Positions 1 to 10,885 of a stretch of 64,000 bases of DNA are shown in pieces (within the stretch, counting starts at the first letter, position 1; the number at the start of each line of letters is the position of its first letter). This stretch comes from Angiostrongylus vasorum. Lineage: Eukaryota > Nematoda > Chromadorea > Rhabditida > Metastrongylidae. A program made the position numbers and the translations under genes. The stretch spans positions 186,001 through 250,000 of the forward strand of contig JADANN010000103.1 of NCBI GenBank assembly GCA_018806985.1, read 5' to 3'. The notes beneath the pieces are model-generated. The model was not told the DNA's origin. It did no database searches and saw only the letters and a list, made by a program, of their open reading frames with translations.

Positions 1-345
1 AGCACGGTGTTAGTTCGATTCCGCCTCTGGGCAAGCAAGCCTCTCACCCCTCCGCGGTCGGGAAATGGGCATCGGATATTTCCGGGAAAAAATCGCTCTC
101 TGCAATCGAATTGAGAGCGCTCCAGCCCGGCTATCTCAGCACTCTAGAGAGAATCGATTCGACGGCATTCTACAACATTCAAGATGAAATCAAAATTTTT
201 AAGCAGTGGCTGAAGCCACACGTAAAAGTTGGAAGATTTTCGTGGATAATGCATGCGAGGAAACGAACCGAATTCGAAAAGTGCTGGGATCCTCACAGTA
301 GACGTGGAGAAGGGTCATTTAAAAAAAATGAAAAATAAAAAAGGA
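1..345 (+). mobile_element. SINE B copy, cut by the window edge
   Basis: A second tRNA-headed family of about 350 bp. Visible are TTAGTTCGATTCCGCC (box B), the block AATGGGCATCGGATATTTCC, CGACGGCATTCTACAACATT, CGAGGAAACGAACCGAATTC, GTGCTGGGATCC and an A-rich tail with GGTCATTTAAAA. The box A part lies outside the window. Confidence 0.8.
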
Positions 346-436
346 ACCGTAAAGGAAATGTTCATACTTTTGATGGACAACTCTTTCAGCATTGTCATAG
401 TCAGTAACTTAATAAATCCCAAGTTCAATCTTAACT

Positions 437-562
437 GTTTTGTTTACTGCTCATTCTTTTTTAATGGCAGGGTATAATGAGAAATATAACTTCAATGATG
501 CTGAGATATTTGCAAAACTCCGAACCGCATGTACCTGCAGATAATAGGCAGTAAATAAAAAA
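437..562. repeat. Family C fold-back remnant
   Basis: A minus-oriented family C end (TTTACTGCTCATTC then GATGCTGAGATATTTGCAAA) is joined after about 100 bases to a plus-oriented end (ATAGGCAGTAAATAAAAAAG). The central tRNA-like part is missing. Confidence 0.65.
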
Positions 563-895
563 GGTTAACTTAACATTTTTCTTCTTTTCAAACCCCCTTT
601 CAACACAAAGCTTTCGGTGGAAACACGAAGATCTGATATTAAGTGACATACCGGTTGCGTAAGTCCCATTACAGTAACCCGTTTGAATATTTTTGAGTTG
701 CATATCAGGCATTGTGATTTCAGGATTTCGATCCACCGGCAATAAATCGTTTTTTGACGACCAAACGAGACGAAGGACCGATTCTGGATAGGCGTCTGAA
801 GACACATGACGGCAAATTAATAAATCGATAACGACCACTTTTTTGTTGGCAAGTAAATCGACAGGTTTTTTTTGAACACTTCCAAGATACCAAAA
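563..895. other. Non-repeat stretch, nothing recognised
   Basis: AT-rich sequence between two family C pieces. Only accidental minus frames cross it. Confidence 0.5.
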
Positions 896-1148
896 CGGTG
901 GCGAGATATTCGCAAAACTTGAACCCCAGGCCAGATCGATCATTGGCACTGGTAGATAGAAAACTAGCTGAGATAAACGCAGAGCAAGCGCCTCCGTGGC
1001 GCAATGTGTAGCGCGCGAGTCCTCGGAAAGAAAAAATCGTGGTTGATCTGGCCCGGGGTCCAAGTTTCGCGAATATCTCAGCAACGTTGTGCTTGATTTC
1101 GCATAATATCCAGCCGTGAAAAATGTAGTAGGCAGCAAATAAAAAAGT
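896..1148 (+). repeat. Family C copy, subfamily 2
   Basis: Box A-like CGTGGCGCAATGTGTAGCGC, then GTCCTCGGAAAG, a weak box B (GTGGTTGATCTGGC), GCGAATATCTCAGCAACGTT and the terminus GTAGGCAGCAAATAAAAAAG. Overlapping minus frames of 157 and 225 codons are artefacts. Confidence 0.75.
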
Positions 1149-1360
1149 AAGACTTACAAGATAAAACCCGAAGCGGACACTGCTGAGAATCAAGAGGATA
1201 TTTCCATAAATCCATATTGCATGAAACCACCTAGAAATTATTCATTACAAGTAGATTTTTTACGGTAGCTTTTTCAGAAGCGTTCCATATTTGGAAAAAG
1301 GACGAATATGAATGCGCTAACTCTGCAAATGGAATGACGCCAGAGCTACACTTATGACAA

Positions 1361-1640
1361 AATAAAGGATAAAGCTCTCGGAGTTGGTCAATCTCTGAGG
1401 GATGCGCCATGTATTCGATTTTATTACGCCTCGTTTGGAGGTGACTGAATGCACATCTGGCCTTTGCAATGACTCGCGGTGGCTTATCGATGTATTGAGC
1501 CAGTGATGCTATCCTCCCAGACAAGTCTGGTACCGATTTGCCGACCTTGAAGGGATGGATGGCTTGGTGGGCCATGGGCGCGAGGATCGATTGCACTTGT
1601 GTGGCGCGCGGTGCCTCCGACCACTGTGCCACATGCACTA
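1361..1640 (-). mobile_element. SINE A copy, near full length
   Basis: A tRNA-derived SINE. The 5' head (at 1640 side) has box A-like TGGCACAGTGG and box B-like GTGCAATCGATCC spacing; the body carries the family block CAAGTCTGGTACCGATTTGC; the 3' end is GAGCTTTATCCTTTATT. A 135-codon minus frame (1231-1638) is an artefact of this repeat. Confidence 0.85.
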
Positions 1641-1927
1641 CACTTATGAAATAAGATTTATTCTTGTTTCTCTAAAACTAGGTCTTCATTAGATCTCCAG
1701 CAAAGGAAAGAACCATTAGCTATAAAGATGTTCTTGTATGTAAAAAGAGCCTACGATCGATATTCTGGTATCGTACCATACCCGTCCATCTGGATAAACC
1801 CACACGAGAAAGTTGTCGTCAGTGATTTCCTGAAACGAAGATTTTAAAACATGTTGGTTCTCTTACTACCGAGATTAAATGATACTTGATGTGAAAATTG
1901 TTTTCCTATTCGTTTTGTGCTAGCTAA

Positions 1928-2215
1928 TATAATAATGACTGCTGCAGGGTGGATTAACCGTTGAAAAACAAACTATTATCAGTGGGTAGTCATATCAACA
2001 ACCGCGGTGTACAAAAGAGCACTATCAGGTGGGCATGCTTCATTCATGGGGTGTTCAGCGAAGAATATCCGTCTAGGTGCGACAACGAAGACGCCACATC
2101 GAGAAAAACGAACAACTGTGGACCATCGACACGGACCATCGGCTCTAATGAAGACGAAGACGTCGAAGCATTAGCCGAATAAAACTTCTCTATCAACCCC
2201 GTGTAAGCTCAAAAA
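1928..2215 (+). mobile_element. Family E element, right part
   Basis: The interior block GTAGTCATATCAACAACCG and the right end are present. The end holds a hammerhead-like core with CTAATGA (2145-2151), a perfect helix II GACG/CGTC with loop AAGA, GAAG in place of GAAA (2164-2167), and the terminal CCCCGTGTAAGCTCAA. The left inverted end is missing. Confidence 0.55.
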
Positions 2216-2249
2216 TTTAAAGCAAAAATTTTAATTAATCTCACAGTGT

Positions 2250-2518
2250 TAATTTTTTTATTCACTGCCTAGGACAGTTTTTCACGGTAGGGTATTATGT
2301 GTGACACAACCACAATGGTGCTGAGATATTTCCAAAACTCCGGACCGCAGATACCTGTGGTGGGAAACGAACGCGCTACCACGCTTTCCGGGGGCTAACG
2401 CGTTCACCACCACGCCATGCGGGTCCTTCGTTTCGCCTGTCTCTCAGCTAGTTCTATCGATGAGTGCTGTCAGCAATCACCCGTCAGCGGGATTGATTTG
2501 GTGGGCCCAAATCGGTAA
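2250..2518 (-). repeat. Family C copy, subfamily 1
   Basis: The terminus (TTTTTATTCACTGCCTAGGA) comes first on the plus strand. Then come GCTGAGATATTTCCAAAACT, the tRNA-like block with CGAACGCGCT and CGCGTTCACCACCACG, CTCTCAGCTAGTTCTATCGA and CACCCGTCAGCGGGATTGAT. Confidence 0.8.
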
Positions 2519-2999
2519 TGATTTTATCTCATAGTGTTTACCAACATCCACCACAACAGATAAAGTTCTTGGGCTAGAACCGATACTTTTGTTTGCCCGT
2601 GCCCGCCTACTTTCGCCTATTGTGGCGTAATATCGCTTACTGTAGCCGCAGCTAGTAATGCGGTAGTCCACTTTACCATTTACCACCACTTTTTTGTCGA
2701 AACTATTTTCAAAATGTTAATTATTAAAAGAAACAACGCTAACTTCAATCTTGCTAGTTATGTGTCGAATTCCGTCATTGTTGAGCAATCCGTAGTAACG
2801 GTGAATTAAAAGGAAAGTAAAAATCTAGATAGCAATAGTTGCAAACACCATTTTGATTGCTTCGTTAAGATGATTTGTTGTTTGCAAAATCTGCCCGACA
2901 AAGAAATGGTATCCTTACCAAAAGTATTGGCGAAAAAAATTTATCACAGCTTTGTAAGCAGATCTGACTGTTTGACTAAGCTTTAGAGAAGCTTGGATA

Positions 3000-3470
3000 T
3001 AAACCTCTCTAGAAGACCAGCTGAGATTAACGCAGAACAAAGGTCTCCGTTTTGCAGTGTGTAATGCGCGAGTCCCCGGAAAGGTAAATCGTGGTTTGAC
3101 CTGGCCCGGGTCCATGTTTTGCGAATATCTCAGCATTGTTGTGGTTGATTTTGCATAATACCCTGCCGTGGAAAATGTGGTAGGCAGTAAAAACCACATC
3201 TTAACTAGGTTCAATGTTGATGTGGGCTTCCCCGATCAATCCCGTTGACCAGTGACTGTTGATGGCACTACTAGACAGAAAAACTAGCTGAAATAAACGC
3301 AAAGCAATGCTCTCCGCGGTGCACTGTGTAATGCGCGAGCCCCCCGGAAAGGAAATCATGGTTCGATCTTCTGGCCCCGGGTCCAAGTTTTACGAATATC
3401 TCTGCATCGTCGTGGTTAATTTCGCACAACACACTGCCGTAAAAATTGTAGTAGGCAGTAAATAAAAAAA
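3000..3470 (+). repeat. Two family C subfamily 2 copies in tandem
   Basis: Copy one ends GTGGTAGGCAGTAAAAACC (3178-3196). Copy two starts at once with TTCAATGTTGATGTGGGCTT, has TCTCCGCGGTGCACTGTGTA as box A region, GGTTCGATCTTCTGGCC as box B region, and ends GTAGGCAGTAAATAAAAAAA. They are head to tail. Confidence 0.75.
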
Positions 3471-5068
3471 AGATGAAACTCTATTTTTGAGACAATGTAA
3501 CCCAAATGGGGTGCTCGGCAATCTCTCCATTTCTTCAACCGCTCAATCACCCAATATTTTTTCGTTTTTACAGCACACTCATCTTGTGGAGTTTTTTTCC
3601 TAGTACTGAAAACTTCTAAATAGGAAGTGCTTCTCTCCACATACTAGGAATTACTTATTTCATTGCATTTTTTCATTTCAAGCCGAAAATTTCCTCTTTT
3701 TCTATCGGCTTTTTAAATGTTTGTCTCCTGAAGCAAGTATTGCTTCACTTCATACTGATATGAGTGCCTATTATTTAGGCAATATTTTTTCCCAGATAAT
3801 TTCAGTAGAGTTAAGATCAGTTGCGATCGTACCTGAAATGAAGCCGATTTGGCGTTGGCAAAATAGAGATCTGGATGCCACATTTCACGAAAAACCCGCT
3901 TGTCCTTCACCAATATCGGAGCGCTGTTGTTGTGCTCCAGTCGATTGTCATACCATTCCTAAATCTTACTGCAGCAAACTTTAAAAAGCTCACAAACAGA
4001 ATTCCGAATTGACTCTAAATAAACGGTAAGGTACTAGGCAAGAACGATTAGTGAGTAAATAAAAAGTACCCGAAACAATCTATAACTAAATGGTGGACGC
4101 AAATTTTGATTCTCACCAATTTATTTATTACTTAAGTACTCTTAAGATATAAAAAAACGAGCTGGAGTAGAGTGAATTTTGAGAAAAAAATCGAGAAAAT
4201 CAGAAAAAAGATGGAGACAGGCCGTTGTCGTCAATTGTAAAATAGTAGAGCTAAAGTGGAGCAAAACGATGGAAATGATCGATATACATATTAATCACAT
4301 GTATTCAATGAATTGGTTTCTAGTTCGAGAATGTTCTGCGTCAAACAAAAGTAACGAACCTGTTGAAAGTACATGTCAAGATGGTAGTCCATGGTTTGAG
4401 CGCTGAACGACGACATACCTTCGATAAACATCGACAATGAAACGTTAGTTGGAATACCTGAAACACAGCAACTACGTCGCTGAAAAAAACCCGTTTGTAT
4501 TTTTTTTCTAACTTTAAGAGACTTCAAGGAAGCTTAATGTTATGCGTTAGGAAGAATATTCACATCATGATGTTCAGATCTGTATTCTGGATAGTTGGAT
4601 GACCAGAAAGTAAAACTTCATATGAAGTTGTGCAGAATTCGAGAAAATTCAAACCCGCTCACTATGTGTGTGCGTGTGACCGTATTTGTGTGTATCGAAA
4701 AGTTCCTGGGTTAAATAGAGTCTTCTATATCTAGTTGGACAAATAACAGTTGTATTTTCCTTACACCAGCTGTAGCATGTTCTATCCCACATGCGTGATG
4801 CAAACATCCATTTCTTGCACTCCATATTTGTCTATCAAAAAATAAGCGCCCAATTACCCAAGCCTAAGGTGCACGCCCATAGGCTGGCAATCGAATGATT
4901 AACACCCGCGTGGCAAATAATAGGCAAATGCAGGCAGATATAAGCGACCAGCCCATTATCTTGTATCATATCGTTCAGCGGAAAAAGGTCATCTCCAGTA
5001 CAACGAATCGTAATCGGAGGGCGTGTTCATCGGTCAGCTATATCCTACAGTTCCTTTGCAGTACCACT
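3471..5068. other. Unassigned stretch
   Basis: No repeat family member, splice-bounded exon or domain is seen. It holds several frames of 60-90 codons with no protein-like pattern, and an SL1-like phrase at 4847-4868 that is not supported as an SL RNA. Confidence 0.5.
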
Positions 5069-5071
5069 ATA

Positions 5072-5105
5072 GAGCAATTTTGATTGCTCGGCTCCCACTG
5101 GGAGC
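5072..5105. other. Two adjacent short hairpins
   Basis: GAGCAAT/ATTGCTC with loop TTTG (5072-5089) is followed one base later by GCTCCC/GGGAGC with loop ACT (5091-5105). Both stems are perfect. The function is unknown; the AATTTTG of the first loop region resembles an Sm site, but no snRNA gene is recognised. Confidence 0.4.
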
Positions 5106-5361
5106 TCATCAAACATTAGAGTGTACCACCACTTATACATATCACAGAACTTCCATTTAGTCGACATCACGTGGGATCCGCCCTCAAGAAACGAGTATAC
5201 ACGCAGCAATGACCAACCAACCGACTATTCGCTGCGCCACTCTACCGTAGTATTCATTTCATCAACAAACAAATCTACCACTGAACTGCCACAATATTTC
5301 TGGTTCCCAGCCTTCTACAACACCTCTGCTACATTTTTTCACAGCATTTTGTGCCGGTATG

Positions 5362-5445
5362 TGTCGTTATGTGTAGGTGTGGGTGTGTGTGTGAGTGCGT
5401 GTATATGTGCATGTATGTATATATGTACCCAAGGGGGTGTGTGTA
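5362..5445 (+). repeat. GT-rich microsatellite, imperfect
   Basis: Interrupted GT units (GTGTGTGTGTGAGTGCGTGT then GTGTGTGT) within an accidental 131-codon frame. Confidence 0.7.
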
Positions 5446-5903
5446 TTAGTGGAGGTCCTCAATTATCTAAGCGATGTAGAGCACAATACACGCATAGTTT
5501 TCACCAGTGGCGATGAGAAACTAAGTGTCAAGATCTCTTCCGTTTGACGAAACGCTTCGGTGCGAAACAGCTGAGAAATACCCAATACGCCGGTAAAAAA
5601 TTCATAGCATCGATTATGGTTGTACAACCACTGCTAATCTCAATGTTCGTTCCCATGTGCACCCCATTCATCTAGCGGCCAATTGTTAAGTTCTTGGTGC
5701 CCCTCACTGAATCGCTGGAGTACGGTGTACCGAAGAAGCGGTTTTACACGAAAAAGCTGATCAATATGGGTTTCTCCATTGTTCACTTGACATCACGGAA
5801 AACACTTTAAGTTTCTAGCTTAGTTAAGTGAATATAAATCAAGAAGACTGTTCGCTGATGGAACACGTTTTTTTTCAATTTTACGACCTACTGGTGCCAA
5901 AGG

Positions 5904-6182
5904 GCGCATGTGGCGCAGTGCTTGGAGGCGCCACTGCGACACACACGTGGAATCGATCCCCGTGCCCATGGCCCATCAAGCCTTCCATCCCTCCGGGGTC
6001 GGCAAATTGGTACCAGACTTTTCTGGGTGGATAGCAGCACCGGCTCGATATATCGGCAGGCCACCGCGAGTCATTGTAAAGGCCAGATATGCATTCAATC
6101 ACCTCCAGCGATACTTAATGAAGTCGAATGCATGGCGCATCCCTCAGTGATTGATCAACGCCGAGATCTTCATCCTTTTATT
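5904..6182 (+). mobile_element. SINE A copy, full length
   Basis: The head GCGCATGTGGCGCAGTGCTT contains a good Pol III box A; GGAATCGATCCCC about 35 bases on is box B-like. The body and the 3' end (GATCTTCATCCTTTTA) are complete. Three overlapping frames of 68-124 codons are artefacts. Confidence 0.88.
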
Positions 6183-6610
6183 GGTGCCAAAAAGCGAAGA
6201 AAAGAAAGCTCATGCGTCTTTAAAATAAATGAAAACCGATATGATTCGATGACGTTAACCCTTCAAATTCCACAAATCTCATGACTTTCTATGGAACAAA
6301 CAAACCATCTAAAACGCTCACACAAAAAGGAAAGGACGAAAAAAAATGAATCACTGGTAATACAACGTCTATCGTAAGCTAGCAATGAAAAGTTAAAGTG
6401 TAAGTGATAATGACCATGCTGAAGTAATTCTGACAGTATGGAAAAAAAACAAAAAGGCAAAAAAATGGAAAACGAAAGTCTGACAGATTAGAAACATTCT
6501 CAAATTACCTGGCCCATGTTCGTGGACGTAATCTAAAATGAAAAAAAAGCATCAGAATTTAACATATGCTTTCATTGATGATGAACTGTGATAGTAACTG
6601 AACAACCTTG
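6183..6610. other. Unassigned AT-rich stretch
   Basis: A-rich between SINE A and family D. The minus frame 6263-6460 is Phe/Ser-rich and unsupported. Confidence 0.5.
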
Positions 6611-6982
6611 ACACTTTGACACTTTGATGGCCCATTCTACTAGTTGTGAGGACTCCATCATAATCTCCATTTTTCGGAGTTTTGCTGATTTAACCATTAT
6701 GGCACCCTGGAGTCGCGAGCTCAGCCTGATCTGCTCCAGGTCGTCACCACCACAGGCGGTCGTCGCGTTTATGGATCAGAGAGAGATTTGCCACCATGCG
6801 ACCAGTTTGATAAAAGGACGGTGGGGGATCCTTGTATTGGTTTACTCTTAGCTAGGCTTCCTGATGGAAACGCCAGACTTCCTCTCAGCTTAGGAGACCC
6901 TGCCCAGGGGGACGAATCCCTCCGCTGTTCATCGCAGTCAGACACCCAAGAACATCTCCCAGCCACGATGAGGCGGTAAACC
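6611..6982 (-). repeat. Family D copy
   Basis: About 370 bp shared with 14.75 and 40.14 kb. Read on the minus strand, CATCGTGGCTGGGAGATGTT could be a box A and GGGATTCGTCCCCC a box B, so this may be another tRNA-derived repeat. Plus-strand markers are CATAATCTCCATTTTTCGGA and GAGGCGGTAAACC. Confidence 0.75.
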
Positions 6983-7459
6983 TTTAGGAGGAACTGAACA
7001 ACAATAACACTCCTAAATACTTTTTTCAGCTATACCTTTTTATTAAACGGGTTACTGGAAGACAGCGACTGTTTCATTTATAAGAAATTCTAGCAGCGTA
7101 AAATATTTTTGACTTCTTTCGAAAACTGTGTAGTGGGTTCCTCTCTTCGGCGTAAACCCTTCACAAAGTTCGGATTAAAAGACATTAGCATTAGATCCTA
7201 ATATCCGGAACACTTAATGAAAGAATGAGTCCTCTGGATTTTGCTCAGTTTTCGAAGACTCGAGTGATTGATGGCGCCCATATTGATTAGTTACCAAATG
7301 TACACGGTAGAAATCCAAGAAATTTCTGGTGTAGAAAGTAGAAGTTCAATGCGGTAAATGATCCCTCATTTCGATGGTGCACGATTTTACAGTAGCCATC
7401 GACAGGTGTTCGAAGGCAGTTATTTTTTTCGATTATTATTGCATGACCCAAAATTACAT
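6983..7459. other. Unassigned stretch
   Basis: Between family D and SINE B; no motif or repeat seen. Confidence 0.5.
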
Positions 7460-7745
7460 GCATCACAGTGTTCCCAGCACTTCTTGTATTCGATTCGTTT
7501 CCTCGTATCCACCATCTACTGAGGTCTTCGAGACTTTTTGTGTGCGGCTTCTGCTGCTACCTGACGGTTTTTGTCTTTATTATTAAAGTTGTTGTACGCT
7601 GGTCTAGTTCATTCTGTCTGCAATCTCATAAAAGTCTTTCTAGGAAATTCCTAAATGAAATAGAATGGGTTAGCCTATCCCAGACAAGTTTGGCAGCAAT
7701 TTTCCGACTGCAGTGGGATGCGGGGCACGTGTTTCCGCAGCTGGG
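7460..7745 (-). mobile_element. SINE B copy, old
   Basis: Minus-strand copy shown by CCCAGCACTTCTTGTATTCG, ATTCGTTTCCTCGTATCCAC, GAGGTCTTCGAGACTTTTTG and CCCAGACAAGTTTGGCAGCA. Overlapping plus frames of 70 and 110 codons are artefacts. Confidence 0.6.
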
Positions 7746-8039
7746 TAGGTCGTCCATGTACTTAAAGGCGCTATTACCATTCAGCTACCAGCTGCTTTAA
7801 GTAATATTACAAGGCAAAAAACTCAGAAAAAAAGGATGAATGGTCGACCAAAGTGATGGTCGTCGTTATTCCTTAACTTTCCTGTGTTCAGTTTACACAT
7901 TCTGCTGTATAGACGAAGAGCTGAATAAGTAGGATTATCTAGAACCACTGGTGATAATCAACAGTTTAGGTCGAATTTCAAGAAAAAATAAAAAAAACCG
8001 TACGGAAAAAAACTGACTAGCGATGGATTGAAGAAACAT

Positions 8040-8355
8040 TTCTAGAGCAGTGACTAGCGATGAAGTGTCCACCAGGAAGCAAGGTGGTGGTTCAACCCCT
8101 CCCAACGCCCTCCCGCAGTCTACATGAGAACATCTTAGCTCCGCTATCTTCATGTACAAGAAGAGTTGACAGGATTCACAAAGAGGACGAAACCCTCAAA
8201 GAGTGGCCGAAACAGCACAGAATATTCTTTGAGATCTTAATCTTTCTGGACGATCAATACGAGGGAAAACGATTCGAATGCAAGACTTGCTCGGATCCGC
8301 ACTGTAGCTGCGATGACGGATCATGTGAAATAATAATAGAATAAAAAACTTTCAA
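8040..8355 (+). mobile_element. SINE B-like copy, divergent
   Basis: Box B-like GGTGGTTCAACCCCTCC, a diverged body, then AAAACGATTCGAATGCAAGA, CTTGCTCGGATCCGCACTG and GATCATGTGAAATAATAATA. These match the 3' part of the copies at 1 and 63.0 kb. The 94-codon frame at 8060-8344 runs through it. Confidence 0.6.
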
Positions 8356-8424
8356 ACTGACCGTCATCCAGCGGCGGTAGTAAAAGCAATCAACACGTGC
8401 TTAAATTGTTGCGCTTAGACGAGG

Positions 8425-8840
8425 TCGATAAACGTATTTATTTCAGCTAACGTTTCGACACGTTCTTCCTCACCACAGCCGATGATCCGAGTCGATAGTC
8501 CACAGTTATTCGTGTTCTCCATGCGGCGCCTTCGTCGTCGTACCGAGATCGATCTTTGTCGAGATCGAAAAAGAAGGTATTATCAACGGATAGTCATATC
8601 AACAACAACCACCTTGCACAACAAGGCGCTGACGGGTGAGGTTGCCTCATTCGAACTATGTCCCACTGAAGAAGATCCGTCTCGGCACGACAACGAAGAT
8701 GTCACATCGAATAGACGAACAACTATGGACTATCGACTGGACTCGTCGGCTCTGATGAAGATGAAGATGTCGAAACATTAGCCGAATAAAGCTAATATAA
8801 CAAAATCGTGTAAGCTCAACAATTTAAACACATGTTAAAA
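8425..8840. mobile_element. Family E element, full length, hammerhead-like motif at each end
   Basis: The two ends are imperfect inverted repeats of about 75 bp. The right end (+) contains CTGATGA (8752-8758), helix II, GAAA (8772-8775), then CATTAGCCGAATAAA and CGTGTAAGCTCAACAATT. The left end carries the same series on the minus strand (GAAA at 8456-8453; core eroded to GTGGTGAGG). Both motifs therefore point outward. The interior includes ATAGTCATATCAACAAC, shared with the copies at 1.9 and 12.9 kb. It codes for nothing recognisable, so it must be non-autonomous. Confidence 0.65.
8752..8790 (+). ncRNA. Hammerhead-like core with canonical CTGATGA
   Basis: CTGATGA at 8752-8758 and GAAA at 8772-8775 bracket a 13-base helix II (GATG paired with TGTC through two Watson-Crick and two wobble pairs, loop AAGA). 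Helix III could use ATT/AAT around AGCCG. No perfect cleavage geometry is seen, so this is called hammerhead-like only. Confidence 0.5.
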
Positions 8841-9109
8841 TAAAAAATAATTCTAGGACCACACATAGTTCCTCTATACTCGACTGTGCTTCAGAATGAA
8901 GCGGTCTTCTTAAAGCGCTCACGTCTCTCTGAATCAGCCCGATTTTTGAAATACTGAACATCTACGAGAGTAGCTATTTCGTGAGAAAAAATCTTGGTAT
9001 ATTATACTTCAAAAGCGATGACCAATTTCTCCATGCGCATAAAACTCCTGTCTGTATGGTCCGCTTACGAAAATCTGTTAGAATATGAGTCTGTGAGCCA
9101 TTTTAGACG

Positions 9110-10435
9110 TATTTTCATTTAGGGTGACCACGATATCGTCAACTATGGCCTAATCTGCTTGCCGTCCGTCGTCTACAAACTTTTTTCCTCGAGTCATCCT
9201 AAACAGGAGTGATAGAACACTAGGTGAAAGACAGTCATGTGAGCAAGCAGGGTTTCCAAAAGTACTCACTACAGTGGACCACATCAACAAGATTCATTGA
9301 AATATCGCGAGAGTACAAAAGACCACTCTGTCTCATTTTCATCGATTTAAAGGCTTTTAACTCAGCTGAGAAAGAAGCAGTCATGGAAGTCCTGAACAAT
9401 CAAAGAGTCTTTGCTCAGTATATAAAGATTCTTCGTGAGCTGTATAAATATTTCACAACCAAGATATCGCCATTATCCGACAATATTAACGTCGACGTCA
9501 AAACAAGAGTTAAGCAAGGCGATACCACCTTGCCAAAATTTTTTACAGCCACCCTCGAGAACACCATGCGAACGTGAACGAGATAACATGGGAGTGAAAA
9601 TCGACGGTCGGCAATCACACCATCTTCGCTTTGCTGATAGGATCGTTCTCATAACACCAAATATTAGCCAAGCAAAACGAATTGCCGACTTTGATAAAGC
9701 CTATGGAAAAATTGGTCTTCGACCGGATCTCACAAAAACGATGTTCATGAGGGGGAGGATTGGTTACGTATGCCTCATTTCCGCTCAACGAAATGAATAT
9801 CTTGGAGTGCTCTAATTATGTCTAACTAAGGCGGGAAATCAACTTAATGAAGGATCTAGCTACGGAGTTGAGCCGAAAGAAAAGAGTAGCTCGGGGAGCT
9901 TTCAAGAGCATAGAGGACGTATTGAAAACAACAAAAAACACCTGATTCCGTGCGCACCTTTTCCAGTACACGATTCTTCATGCGTTAGCGTATGCGTCGC
10001 TACGTAAATAGGATGAAAGATTACTCAGCGTTATGGAACGCGCAGTCAAAAAAGACAATGCTAGGAGTATCCCGTGTCACACAAGAGAAGGGATCCGAAG
10101 CTCCGACCTGCGTCAACGATCAGAAATCAAAGATGCCGTTCTATACGCCAAACTGTCGAAGATGTGGTGGCCCAGACGTGCAATGCGTCTGAACGACAAC
10201 CGATGGACAAGAGCCGGTAGTGAATGGATTGCTGGGGATGTCAAACGTATCGCAGGAAGACCACAGACCCACTGGTCAGAGTTCTTCACGAAAAGTCTGG
10301 AAGAAATTTATGATGCTCGACGAGTTCCTAGACCAAGCATAACCCACTGGGCTACTCTTGCACTCGACAGAAAAAAAATGGAAGATTTACTGGCGCCCTC
10401 TCGAGTCACTCGACGACCAACGGGCCTTTAGGTGG
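9110..10435 (+). mobile_element. RTE-clade LINE remnant (RT and C-terminal part)
   Basis: Successive plus-strand frames match an RTE-type reverse transcriptase in order. An N-terminal RT stretch begins NYGLICLPSVVYKLF at about 9149. RT motif A follows as LIFIDLKAFNSAE (about 9335-9375), then motif B as VKQGDTTLPKFF (about 9510), then motif C as HLRFADRIVLITP (about 9618). Farther on come the C-terminal blocks IRSSDLRQRSEIKDAVLYAK (from about 10090), LNDNRWTRAGSEW and HWSEFFTKSLEE. The product would copy LINE RNA and probably supply the machinery for SINEs. At least three frameshifts and several stops break it, the endonuclease part is missing at the 5' side, and motif C has FADR where FADD is expected. 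It is an inactive fossil. Confidence 0.88.
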
Positions 10436-10454
10436 TGCAGGTGATTATTTTTAG

Positions 10455-10630
10455 AAGGGCATTATGTAAAAATACTACTACAATGACGCTGAAATATTTG
10501 TAAAACTCGTACTCCCAAGCCAGCTTCGAGTTCGCGACTACCTTTTCCGGTGGTTGCGTACTAGTCGCTGGACCACTGAAGCCTTTGCTCTGCCTTTCTC
10601 TCAGCCAGTTTTTTTTTGCTCTAACGATGC
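10455..10630 (-). repeat. Family C copy, diverged
   Basis: GGGCATTATGTAAAAATACT, GCTGAAATATTTGTAAAACT, a box B complement near CTTCGAGTTCGCGAC, and CTGCCTTTCTCTCAGCCAG. It begins 20 bases after the RTE remnant. Confidence 0.55.
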
Positions 10631-10639
10631 AATCAGGGA

Positions 10640-10885
10640 TGACCTGTCTTAATGGCGTTCAATACAGACTTGTGTTCCGTAGATCATTCCATTTACGGTT
10701 CATTGCCGATATCACCTTCAGGATAAAATAACTTGTTGAGACAAAGGCAAAGCAAGAACCTTGGTTGTGCAGTGGCTAACACTTGTGCGCTCGGAAGGGG
10801 GTAATCGCGGGCTCGCAGCTGACCTGGGGATCCTAGTTCAGTAAAATTTCAGCATCACTGTGGTTGAAACAGTCCGTCACACTTG
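10640..10885 (+). repeat. Family C copy, subfamily 3
   Basis: TTAATGGCGTTCAATACAGA, box A-like TGTGCAGTGGCTAACACTTG, GCGCTCGGAAGGGGGTAATC, CGCGGGCTCGCAGCTGACC (box B region) and ATTTCAGCATCACTGTGGTT. The tRNA-like part is distinct from subfamilies 1 and 2. Confidence 0.55.

Noticed and set aside
461..1193. Minus-strand frames of 225 and 157 codons
   Set aside because: The right half is a family C subfamily 2 copy and the frames have no domain; they are shadows of the repeat.
4847..4868. Phrase resembling nematode spliced leader SL1 followed by GT
   Set aside because: It shares AATTACCCAAG and the AG|GT junction, about 15 of 22 positions, but lacks the conserved 5' GGTTT. No Sm site or typical stem-loops follow within 100 bases, so it is probably chance.
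5904..5990. Intact tRNA gene suggested by good box A and box B
   Set aside because: No acceptor stem or anticodon arm can be drawn; it is the head of SINE A. The same applies to the other box A/B pairs in the window.
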